Shown piece by piece: positions 53,135-61,616 of a stretch of DNA of 64,000 bases (the first letter of the stretch is position 1; each line of letters opens with the position of its first letter). Position numbers and translations under genes: made by a program. Under the pieces are notes generated by a model. It was not told the origin of the DNA. It searched no databases and saw nothing but the letters and a program-made list of their open reading frames with translations. The DNA comes from CAZPUI01 sp964415525. Lineage in GTDB: Bacteria > Acidobacteriota > Holophagae > Holophagales > Holophagaceae. The DNA lies in NCBI GenBank assembly GCA_964415525.1, contig CAYQAS010000004.1, positions 1-64,000 on the forward strand. The letters are read 5' to 3'.

Positions 53135-55198
53135 ATGCGCCCGACGTCCATCGCCCTTGCCGCCCTCACCTGTCTCCTGGCCGCCCGCGCGGACGAAGGC
53201 ATGTGGACCTTCGACAACATCCCCTCCGCCCGCATGAAGGCCTCCCTCGGCTTCATCCCCACCACCCAATGGCTGGACCATGTCCGCCTCTCCGTGGTGC
53301 GCTTCCCCGGCGGCACCGGCTCCATCGTCTCCAAGGATGGACTGGTGCTCACCAACCACCACGTGGGCCACAACTGGATTCAGTCCGTATCCGAAAAGGG
53401 CAAGGACTTCGTGAAGGACGGCTTCGTGGCCGCGAGCCGCGAGCAGGAAGTGAAGGTCCCGGGCCTCAGCCTGGACGTGCTCATGGAGATGGAGAACGTC
53501 ACGGCCAAGGTGGATGCGGCGGTGAAGCCCGGCATGACGGACGCCCAGGCCGGCAATGCCCGCAAGGAGGTCCTGGCGGGCCTCGTGAAGGCCGATCAGG
53601 CCGCGCACGCGGGGCTCAAAGTGGAGGCCGTGAGCCTCTATCAGGGCGGCGAGAGCTGGATCTACCGATACAAGACCCACAAGGACATTCGCCTCGTGAT
53701 GGCGCCGGAATATGACGTGGCCGCCTTCGGCAAGGAGGTGGACAACTTCAGCTACCCCCGCCACGACCTCGACTTCTCCATGTTCCGCATCTATGAAAAT
53801 GACAAGCCGCTGGCCCCCGCACACCACCTGACCTGGAGCCCCGAGGGCGCCCAGTACGGCGATGCCACGTTCACCATCGGCCACCCTGGTACCACCAACC
53901 GCCTATGGACCGTGGCGCAGATCCGCTACGCCAAGGAGGTCTCGACGCCCCTGGCCCTGGCCCGCCTCGACAAGATGCGCAAGGCCCTGCGTGAGCAGGA
54001 GGCCAAGGGCGGCGAAGCCGCGCGGCAGGTCAGCGCCCAGATCATGGGCGTCGAGAACAGCTTCAAGGTGATGTCCGGCGAGCAGGACGGCATGAAGGAT
54101 GAAAGCATCTTCAAGCGCCTGGAAGCCGCCGAGAAGGACCTGCGCGACAAGGTCGCGAAGGACGCCAAGCTCCAGGCCATGGCCGGCCAGAGCTGGACGA
54201 AGATCGCCCAGGCTATGAAGGAGCGCGCCACCTTTGCCAAGGACGCCATGGTCATCACGTTCCGCGGCAGTCAGCTGCTGGGTGCGGGCGTGAACCTCCT
54301 GCGCCTCGCCGGTGAGCCCGCCAAGCCCGAGGCCACCCGCCTGCCGGAGTTCCGCAAGGACGAGCAGGTCCAGGCCACGAAGACCGGCCTCCTCAAGGGC
54401 GACTACAAGGCCGAACGCGAGCTCGCCACCATCACGCAGCTCTTCAAGACCGCCCAGGACGAGCTCGGCGCCAAGCACCCCTACGTGATCGCCGCCCTCG
54501 GCGGCAAGGCCCCCGCCGACGTCGCCAAGGCCCTGGTGGAAGGCACGAAGCTGATGACCGCCGAGGCCCGCAAGCCCCTGGTGGAAGGCGGCGCCAAGGC
54601 CCTGGCCGCCAGCCAGGACCCTCTGATCGCCCTGGCCCGCAAGATCGAGCCCCTGGAGCGCGCCCTGCGCATGAAGCAGACCGCCAACCAGGATCTCGTG
54701 GCCGAGCACCAGGCTCGCATCGCCAAGGCCCGTTTCGCCGTCTACGGCAAGGATGCTTACCCGGACGCCACGTTCACGCTGCGCCTCAGCTACGGCAAGC
54801 TCGAGACCTATCCCGTCAGCGGCAGCCTCGCCCCGCCCTTCACCACCTTCGGCGGCCTCTTCGACCGCGCCGATGCCTGGGGCCCCAAGGCGGAGCACGG
54901 CTCCTGGGCCCTTCCCCAACGCTGGCAGGACGCCCGCACCAAGCTGGACCTGCGCACGCCCTACAACTTCATCACCAGCAACGACATCACCGGCGGCAAC
55001 TCCGGCAGCCCGCTGGTGAACAAGCAAGGCCATGTCATCGGGCTCGCCTTCGACGGCAACATCGAGAGCCTCGTGGGCCGCTACTTCTTCGACGGCAAGG
55101 CCAACCGCACCCTCTGTGTGGACACCCGCGCCATCGTCGAGAGCCTGCGCACCGTCTACCAGGCCCCGCACCTCGTCTCCGAACTGACCGGCAAGTAA
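53135..55198 (+). CDS. S46 dipeptidyl-peptidase, copy 1
   Basis: This is a 687-residue exported peptidase of DPP7/DPP11 type. The signal peptide ends about LAARA, before DEGMWTFDN. The triad is His in LVLTNHHVG (about residue 75), Asp in DNFSYPRHDLDFSMF, and Ser in GGNSGSP (about 623). LAFDGN after the Ser carries Gly at the P1-specificity site, as in DPP7, not the Arg of DPP11. Release of N-terminal dipeptides after hydrophobic residues is therefore predicted, in the periplasm. It is 13 nt before copy 2 and has its own promoter. Confidence 0.92.
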   Translation: MRPTSIALAALTCLLAARADEGMWTFDNIPSARMKASLGFIPTTQWLDHVRLSVVRFPGGTGSIVSKDGLVLTNHHVGHNWIQSVSEKGKDFVKDGFVAASREQEVKVPGLSLDVLMEMENVTAKVDAAVKPGMTDAQAGNARKEVLAGLVKADQAAHAGLKVEAVSLYQGGESWIYRYKTHKDIRLVMAPEYDVAAFGKEVDNFSYPRHDLDFSMFRIYENDKPLAPAHHLTWSPEGAQYGDATFTIGHPGTTNRLWTVAQIRYAKEVSTPLALARLDKMRKALREQEAKGGEAARQVSAQIMGVENSFKVMSGEQDGMKDESIFKRLEAAEKDLRDKVAKDAKLQAMAGQSWTKIAQAMKERATFAKDAMVITFRGSQLLGAGVNLLRLAGEPAKPEATRLPEFRKDEQVQATKTGLLKGDYKAERELATITQLFKTAQDELGAKHPYVIAALGGKAPADVAKALVEGTKLMTAEARKPLVEGGAKALAASQDPLIALARKIEPLERALRMKQTANQDLVAEHQARIAKARFAVYGKDAYPDATFTLRLSYGKLETYPVSGSLAPPFTTFGGLFDRADAWGPKAEHGSWALPQRWQDARTKLDLRTPYNFITSNDITGGNSGSPLVNKQGHVIGLAFDGNIESLVGRYFFDGKANRTLCVDTRAIVESLRTVYQAPHLVSELTGK

Positions 55199-55211
55199 TC
55201 CGGAGTCACCC

Positions 55212-57299
55212 ATGCCGCTGCGCGCCGTCCTCCTTTCCTCCCTCGCCTGCCTCCTCGCCAGCGGCACCGCCGCTCGGGCCGACGAGGGCATGTGGACCTT
55301 CGACAACCTGCCCCTGGCCGCGATCAAGGCGAAGTACGGGTCCGCCCCGGACGCCAAGTGGCTCGAGCACGTGCGTCTCGCTTCCCTTAATTTCGGCGGC
55401 GCCAGCGGCTCCTTCATCAGCGCTGACGGCCTGGTGATCACCAACCACCACGTGGGCCGCGGCTCCGTGCAGTCGGTCTCCGGCCCCGGCGCCAAGGACT
55501 ACATCAAGCACGGCTTCCTGGCGAAGACCCGCGCGGAGGAGATTAAGATCCCCGGCCTCGTGATCCGCACCCTCATGTCCATGGAGAACGTCACGGACAA
55601 GGTGCAGGCCGCAGTGAAGCCCGGCATGGACGCCAAGGCCGCCACGGAGGCCCGCGCCATGGCCATCGAGGTCCTGCGCGCCGATCTCGAGAAGCGCAAC
55701 GAGGGGCTCGAGGTCCGCGCCGTCACCCTCTATCAGGGCGGCGAATACTGGCTCTATGTCTCCAAGGCCCACAAGGACGTGCGCCTCGTGATGGCCCCCG
55801 AGATGCAGGCCGCCATGTTCGGCGGCGACTTCGACAACTTCACCTACCCGCGCCACAGCCTGGACATGACCTTCTTCCGGGTCTATGAGAACGGCAAGCC
55901 CTACCGTCCCCAGCATTTCCTTTCCTGGACCACGACGCCCCTGAACGCCGGTGACCTCACCTACGTGGTGGGCCACCCCGGCCGCACCCAGCGCCAGGAG
56001 ACCTTCGCCCAGATGAAATACCAGCGCGATGTGGGATTCCCGGTTCGCATCGCCACCAGCGAGGCCCGCAAGAAGGCGCTCTATGCTTACGGTGCGCTCT
56101 CTTCCGAGAATGACCGCCAGGTAAAGACCGCCATCACCAACGTGGAGAACGGACTCAAGGCCACCTATGGCTACTGGGCCGGACTCAAGGACGCCGAGGC
56201 ATTCAAGGAGCTGGAGCGCAAGGAGAACGAGCTGCGCAAGAAGGTCGCCGCCGATCCCAAGCTCCAGGCCGAAGCCGGCGAGAGCTGGGCGAAGATCGAG
56301 GCCGCCCTCAAGCAGCAGGCCCCCCTGGCCAAGGATGCGGCCCTGGTCACCACCCGCGGCTCCGTGCCCCTCATGCGCGCCCTGACCCTGGTGCGCCTCA
56401 TCGAGGAAAGCGCCAAGCCTGCCGCCCAGCGCATGAAGGGCTTCCGGTCGGACGAGGAACTGTCCCAGGCCAAGGCCTTCCTGGACCGTCCGATGCGCCC
56501 GAGCGAGAATCCCCAGCTGGATGCCTTCATCCTCGTGAAGAACCTCGAGGAAGTGGAGGCCGGGCTCCCGGCGACCCACCCCTTCCGCCAATCCCTGCTG
56601 AACGGCAAGCAGCCCGCCGACGTGGCCAAGCTCCTGAGCGAGGGTACGAAGGTGGGCGATGCCGCCTTTGTGAAGGAACTCCTGGCAGGCGGCCCCAAGG
56701 CCCTGGCCGCTTGCACCGATCCCGCCGTGATCGCCGCCCGGAAGATCAATCCCCTGATGTTCGCCCTGGCCACCCAGCAGGAGGCCATCCAGGCCACCCT
56801 CGCCGAGCACGCCGGCCGCATCGCCAAGGCCCGTTTCGCGGTCTATGGCAAGAGCCTCTACCCGGATGCCACCGGCACCCTGCGTCTCAGCTTCGGCACC
56901 GTGGCGGGCGTGCCCGGCCTGGGCACGCTGCTTCAGCCCTTCACGACCTTCCACGGCCTCTTCGACCGCGCCCTGGGTTGGGGCCCCACCGCCGAGAACG
57001 GCGCCTGGGCCATGCATCCCCGCTGGAATGAGCGGAAGGCCGCGCTGAACCTCGACACGCCCTTCAACTTCAGCCACAAGGTGGACATCATCGGCGGCAA
57101 CTCTGGCTCGCCCGTGGTGAACACCAAGGGTGAGTTCGTCGGCGTGATCTTCGACGGCAACATCACCATGCTGCCGGGCAACTTCTACTACGACGAGAAG
57201 GTGAATCGCGGCGTCACGCTGGATGCCAGGGCCATTCAGGAGGCCCTGATCAAGGTCTACGACGCCCAGTTCCTCGTCGACGAAATCCTCGCCAAGTAA
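55212..57299 (+). CDS. S46 dipeptidyl-peptidase, copy 2
   Basis: This is a 695-residue protein with the same layout as copy 1. The signal peptide ends near TAARA, then DEGMWTFDN. Triad regions are LVITNHHVG, DNFTYPRHSLDMTFF and GGNSGSP. The specificity segment VIFDGN also has Gly. GGAG lies 9 nt before the ATG, and copy 3 follows 11 nt after the stop, so copies 1-4 read as one operon. It is closest to copy 3 in the N-terminal region (GGASGSFISADGLV in both). Recent duplication is suggested but the genes differ throughout. Confidence 0.92.
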   Translation: MPLRAVLLSSLACLLASGTAARADEGMWTFDNLPLAAIKAKYGSAPDAKWLEHVRLASLNFGGASGSFISADGLVITNHHVGRGSVQSVSGPGAKDYIKHGFLAKTRAEEIKIPGLVIRTLMSMENVTDKVQAAVKPGMDAKAATEARAMAIEVLRADLEKRNEGLEVRAVTLYQGGEYWLYVSKAHKDVRLVMAPEMQAAMFGGDFDNFTYPRHSLDMTFFRVYENGKPYRPQHFLSWTTTPLNAGDLTYVVGHPGRTQRQETFAQMKYQRDVGFPVRIATSEARKKALYAYGALSSENDRQVKTAITNVENGLKATYGYWAGLKDAEAFKELERKENELRKKVAADPKLQAEAGESWAKIEAALKQQAPLAKDAALVTTRGSVPLMRALTLVRLIEESAKPAAQRMKGFRSDEELSQAKAFLDRPMRPSENPQLDAFILVKNLEEVEAGLPATHPFRQSLLNGKQPADVAKLLSEGTKVGDAAFVKELLAGGPKALAACTDPAVIAARKINPLMFALATQQEAIQATLAEHAGRIAKARFAVYGKSLYPDATGTLRLSFGTVAGVPGLGTLLQPFTTFHGLFDRALGWGPTAENGAWAMHPRWNERKAALNLDTPFNFSHKVDIIGGNSGSPVVNTKGEFVGVIFDGNITMLPGNFYYDEKVNRGVTLDARAIQEALIKVYDAQFLVDEILAK

Positions 57300-57310
57300 C
57301 GGGAGCTCCC

Positions 57311-59413
57311 ATGAAGCTGCGCGCCCTGACCCTTTCTGCGCTCGCCTGCGTCCTCGTGTGTGGCACCGCCGCCCACGCGGAAGAAGGCATGTGGACCTTC
57401 GACAACCTGCCGAAGAAGGCCCTCCAGGACAAATTCGGCTTCACGCCGACCCAGGAGTGGGTCGATCACCTGCGCCTCTCCAGCCTCCACTGGGGCGGTG
57501 CCTCAGGCTCCTTCATCAGCGCCGATGGCCTGGTGCTCACGAACCACCATGTCGGCCGAGGCTCCATCGAGCGCGTCAGCACGAAGGAGAAGGACTACCT
57601 GACGAACGGCTTCATGGCCAAGACCCGCGAGGAGGAGATCAAGATCCCCGGCCTCACCGTGCGCACGCTCCAGCACATGGAGAACGTCACAGAGAAGGTC
57701 AATGCCGTGGTGAAGCCCGGCATGACGGACAAGCAGGCCAGCGAGGCCCGCACCAAGCTGCTGGAGACCCTGGCCGCCGACGCGAAGTCCAAGACCGGCT
57801 ACGCCTGCCAGCCCGTGAGCTTCTACGAGGGCGGCGAGTACTGGATCTACGGCTATCAGGTCCACGACGACATCCGGCTCGTGGCGGCGCCCGAGCTTCA
57901 GATGGCGATGTTTGGCGGCAACTACGACAACTTCACCTACCTCCGCCATGCCCTGGATTTCACGCTCTTCCGCATCTACAAGGACGGCAAGCCTTACCAG
58001 AGCAAGCACTTCCTGAAGTGGAGCAGTGAGCCCCTCAAGGCCGGTGACCTCACCTTCGTCAGCGGCCACCCCGGCCGCACCAGCCGCCAGATCACCCACG
58101 CCCAGATGATGTTCGAGCGGGACTTCGGCGCGCCCCTCACCCTCAAATCCCAGTCGCGCCAGCTCGAGGTCCTCGGAAAATACGGCGCCGAGAGCCCGGA
58201 GAAATACCGCGAGGTCACCGCCCGCCGCCTCGGCATCGAGAACGGCTGGAAGGCCGGCGTCGGCTACCACATCGGCCTGAAGAACGCCGAATACATGGCC
58301 GAAGTCGCCAAGCGGGAGAAGGACCTCAAGGCCGCCGTGGCCAAGATCCCCGCCCTGCAGGCGACCGCCGGCCAGAGCTGGACCAAGATCGAGCAGGCCA
58401 TGAAGACCCGGAAGGCCTGGTATAAGGAAGCCGCCCTCCTCGCCAGCACCAGCAACGGTCCCGTGGGCCAGGGCCTGGCGATTCTCCGCTACCTGGAGGA
58501 GGCCGCGAAACCCGCCGACAAGCGCAGTCCGGGCTTCGAGACCGAGGAGAAGCTCAAGGCAGCCCGCACCCGCCTCGAAGGCAGTGGTCGCGGTGCCGCC
58601 CCTGCCGGTCCCGTGAAGGATGTCGATGTCCGCCTCTTCACCGAGGGCCTCAAGGTCATGCAGGAGGAGCTCCCCGCCCAGCACGTGCTGGTGCAGACCC
58701 TGCTCGGCGGCAAGGCCCCTGAGGCCGCGGCCAAGGCGCTGCTGGAAGGCTCCAAGCTGAATGACGCCGCCGCTCGCAAGGCCCTGCTGGAGGGCGGCGC
58801 CAAGGCCGTGGCGGAGAGCAACGACCCCGCCATAGTGATCGCCCGCAAGCTCCTGCCCCTCGCCACCAAGGTGCGCGTGGCTCAGGAGGCCTACAACGCC
58901 ACCCTCGGCGAGCAGGCCAGCCGCATCGCAAAGGCCCGCTTCCAGGTCTACGGCAAGAACACCTTCCCCGATGCCAACAGCACCCTGCGTCTGGGTTACG
59001 GCGCGGTGGATGGCTACGAGGCCAGCGGCACCCTGCTGCCTCCCTTCACCACCTTCGCCGGACTCTTCGACCGCCACTGGGGCTGGGGCGGCAACGCCTC
59101 CAAGGCCCACGACGGCGTGTGGAACCTGCCCCAGCGCTGGCTGGACAGTCGCGGCAAGCTGGACCTGAGCACGCCCTTCAACTTCGTCCACAAGGTCGAC
59201 ACCATTGGCGGCAACTCCGGCAGCCCCATCGTCAACCGCAAAGGCGAGCTGGTCGGCCTGCTCTTCGACGGCAACTACGAAGGCCTGCCTGCCCGCTACT
59301 TCTACGATCCCAAGGTGAACCGCTCCGTGAGCGTGGATGCCCGGGGCATCGTGGAGGCCCTGGACAAGGTCATGGACGGCAGCCACCTCGTGAAGGAGAT
59401 CACGGGCAAGTGA
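57311..59413 (+). CDS. S46 dipeptidyl-peptidase, copy 3
   Basis: This is a 700-residue protein. The signal peptide ends near TAAHA, then EEGMWTFDN. The triad regions are LVLTNHHVG, DNFTYLRHALDFTLF (Leu replaces the Pro of the other copies) and GGNSGSP. LLFDGN carries the specificity Gly. An insertion of Gly/Ala/Pro residues (GSGRGAAPAGP) occurs around residue 425 in the helical domain. Its stop overlaps the GTG start of copy 4 by four bases (GTGA). Confidence 0.92.
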   Translation: MKLRALTLSALACVLVCGTAAHAEEGMWTFDNLPKKALQDKFGFTPTQEWVDHLRLSSLHWGGASGSFISADGLVLTNHHVGRGSIERVSTKEKDYLTNGFMAKTREEEIKIPGLTVRTLQHMENVTEKVNAVVKPGMTDKQASEARTKLLETLAADAKSKTGYACQPVSFYEGGEYWIYGYQVHDDIRLVAAPELQMAMFGGNYDNFTYLRHALDFTLFRIYKDGKPYQSKHFLKWSSEPLKAGDLTFVSGHPGRTSRQITHAQMMFERDFGAPLTLKSQSRQLEVLGKYGAESPEKYREVTARRLGIENGWKAGVGYHIGLKNAEYMAEVAKREKDLKAAVAKIPALQATAGQSWTKIEQAMKTRKAWYKEAALLASTSNGPVGQGLAILRYLEEAAKPADKRSPGFETEEKLKAARTRLEGSGRGAAPAGPVKDVDVRLFTEGLKVMQEELPAQHVLVQTLLGGKAPEAAAKALLEGSKLNDAAARKALLEGGAKAVAESNDPAIVIARKLLPLATKVRVAQEAYNATLGEQASRIAKARFQVYGKNTFPDANSTLRLGYGAVDGYEASGTLLPPFTTFAGLFDRHWGWGGNASKAHDGVWNLPQRWLDSRGKLDLSTPFNFVHKVDTIGGNSGSPIVNRKGELVGLLFDGNYEGLPARYFYDPKVNRSVSVDARGIVEALDKVMDGSHLVKEITGK

Positions 59414-61539
59414 GCCGTTTCCGGTCCTTCCTCGCCGTCGCTCTTGCAGCAGTCGCCCTGCCCCTCGTGGCGGGCACCCTGCCGCGTCCCGAGGAGGGGC
59501 TATGGCCCTTCGACCGGCTGCCCGCCGCCTTGGCGAAATCCAGGGCGGTGGACGGCCCGTGGCTCGAACATCTGCGCCGCTCGGCGGTGAAACTGCCCTG
59601 GGGCAGTGGCGCCTTCGTCAGCCGGGATGGCCTCGTCATCACGAACCACCACGTCGTCCGTCGCTGGCTGCAGCAGGTGTCCAAGGCGGACCGCGACCTG
59701 GTGAAGGACGGTTTCGTGGCTCCCGATCGCGGCTCCGAACTGCGCATTCCCGGTCTCACGGCCCGCACCCTCGAGGCCATGGAGGATGTGACCGCCCAGG
59801 TGAACCGAGCCGTGAAAGCGGGCATGGATGAAACCGCCGCCCTGCACGCCCGCCGCGTGGCCTTCGCCGCCATCAAGCAGGAAGTTCAAGAACGCACCCA
59901 GCTGGCCTGCGAGCAGGTCACCTTCCACGGCGGCGCCCAGTATTGGATCTACGGCTACCGGCGCCACAACGACGTGCGCCTGGTCATGTCCGCTGAACAG
60001 CAAGTGGCTTTCCTCGGCGGCATGACCACCAATTACGCCTTCCCACGGCACGCCCTGGACCTGGCCTTCCTGCGCATCTATGAACGGGAGCGCCCCTACC
60101 AGCCCGCGCACTTCCTCGGCCTCGCCCACACCGCGCCCCAGGCGGGCGAGATGACCTACATCGCCGGGCACCCCGGGCGCACGCAACGCCGGGAGACCCT
60201 GGCGCAAATGCAGTTCAACCGAGATGTCAGCCTGCCCTGGCGACTGGCGGAGCTGGAGCGGCAGGAGCGCGTGCTGCGCGATTTCGCCGATCGCTCCCCG
60301 GAACACGCCCGCGAGGTGCGCACCATGCGCGGCGCCATCGAGAATGGACTCCAGAAATACCAGTCATGGCTGTCCTATCTGAACGACCCCGAGGTGATGG
60401 GAGATCTGGCCACTCACGAGCGCGCCCTGCGGGATGCCATGGCCAAGCGCAAGGACCTCTCGCGCCACCTCAGCAGCTTCGGACGCATCGAGCGGGCCCT
60501 GGCCACCCTCAAGGCCCGCTATGCGGAATATCAGCTCTTCTCCACTGGGGATAGCTGCCTGCTCTCCCACGGCCTGTTGCTGCACCGGCTGGCGGTGGAA
60601 CCCCGGAAGCCCTCTGCTGAGCGCCTGCCGGAGTATCAGGACGCCTACCTCGCCGCACAGCAGGAGGAGGCCCGCTCCACCGCCCCCATCAACCAGGGCC
60701 TGGAACGACACATCCTGCTGAACCAGCTCATCCACACCCGCAAAGTGCTCGGCGCCAGCCATCCCTTTGTGAAGGCCCTGCTCTGCGGACGCACGCCGGA
60801 GGCCCTGGTGGAGTGGGCCGTCACGGGCTCCCGCATCCATGATCCCGCCTTCCGCATCGCGTTGCTGGACGGCGGCCCGAGGGCCATCCACGCCAGCCGG
60901 GATCCTTTCCTCGTCCTCGCCCGCAAGCTCGATCCCCTCTTCCGCACCAAACGCGAATGGGTGGACCGCGACATCCACGCGACCCTGAGCGAGCACCTCG
61001 CACGCATCGGCAAGGTCCGGTTCTCCGTGCAAGGGCAGGAACTCTATCCGGATGGCAATGGCACCCTGCGCCTCTCTTTCGGGGTACTCCCGGTAGTCGG
61101 GGAAGCCCGCACCCGCACCACCTTCGGCGAGATGCAGGCGCTGGCCGCAAAGGGCGGAGAAGGCTGGGCCCTTCCCCCGCGGTGGCAGAGCCGCGCGAAC
61201 AGGCTCACGCCCGGGACGCCCCTGAACTTCGTGTGCCGCGCCGATGTGGCCTCTGGCAGTTCCGGCAGCCCCATGGTGAACGGTAAGGGTGAGCTCATCG
61301 GCCTCGTGTTCGACGGCAACCGAGCCTGCCTCAACGCCAATTTCAACTACGACGCCGAGACAAACCTCGTCATCGGCCTCGACACCCGGGCGATCCTCGA
61401 AGCCCTGGGGCGCATCTATGAGATGCCCGCCCTCGTGGCGGAACTTCAGGCGCCTGCCACTGGGATCCAGAACACACCCGGCGCCTTTGCCGAAGTCCTG
61501 CCGCGCCCTCGGGGCATTCGACTCCCCAAAGCCCAATAG
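59410..61539 (+). CDS. S46 dipeptidyl-peptidase, copy 4 (divergent)
   Basis: This is a 709-residue protein with a GTG start overlapping the copy 3 stop. A signal sequence is followed by PEEGLWPFD. This is the most divergent copy. Catalytic His (LVITNHHVV) and Ser (ASGSSGSP) remain, and Asp remains in PRHALDLAF. But Asn of GGNSG is Ser, and the acidic pair of GGxxDNF is lost (MTTNYAF). The specificity segment is LVFDGN. The C-terminus has an extra tail of about 30 residues (ATGIQNTPGAFAEV). It may have shifted specificity or reduced activity. Confidence 0.9.
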   Translation: MSRFRSFLAVALAAVALPLVAGTLPRPEEGLWPFDRLPAALAKSRAVDGPWLEHLRRSAVKLPWGSGAFVSRDGLVITNHHVVRRWLQQVSKADRDLVKDGFVAPDRGSELRIPGLTARTLEAMEDVTAQVNRAVKAGMDETAALHARRVAFAAIKQEVQERTQLACEQVTFHGGAQYWIYGYRRHNDVRLVMSAEQQVAFLGGMTTNYAFPRHALDLAFLRIYERERPYQPAHFLGLAHTAPQAGEMTYIAGHPGRTQRRETLAQMQFNRDVSLPWRLAELERQERVLRDFADRSPEHAREVRTMRGAIENGLQKYQSWLSYLNDPEVMGDLATHERALRDAMAKRKDLSRHLSSFGRIERALATLKARYAEYQLFSTGDSCLLSHGLLLHRLAVEPRKPSAERLPEYQDAYLAAQQEEARSTAPINQGLERHILLNQLIHTRKVLGASHPFVKALLCGRTPEALVEWAVTGSRIHDPAFRIALLDGGPRAIHASRDPFLVLARKLDPLFRTKREWVDRDIHATLSEHLARIGKVRFSVQGQELYPDGNGTLRLSFGVLPVVGEARTRTTFGEMQALAAKGGEGWALPPRWQSRANRLTPGTPLNFVCRADVASGSSGSPMVNGKGELIGLVFDGNRACLNANFNYDAETNLVIGLDTRAILEALGRIYEMPALVAELQAPATGIQNTPGAFAEVLPRPRGIRLPKAQ

Positions 61540-61571
61540 ATCCAAAGATATGGATTGCGTTCACTAATATT

Positions 61572-61601
61572 GGGAGAGGACGGCACTCAGCCGTCCCTCC
61601 C
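61572..61601 (+). promoter_or_regulatory. 5' leader hairpin of S46 copy 5
   Basis: GGGAG-A-GGACGGC pairs with GCCGTCC-CTCCC across an ACTCA loop, with one bulged A. A TAATAT -10-like hexamer lies just upstream and the ATG 16 nt downstream, so the hairpin would be in the mRNA leader, separate from copies 1-4. Confidence 0.45.
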
Positions 61602-61616
61602 GCTCCGGTGTGCCCC

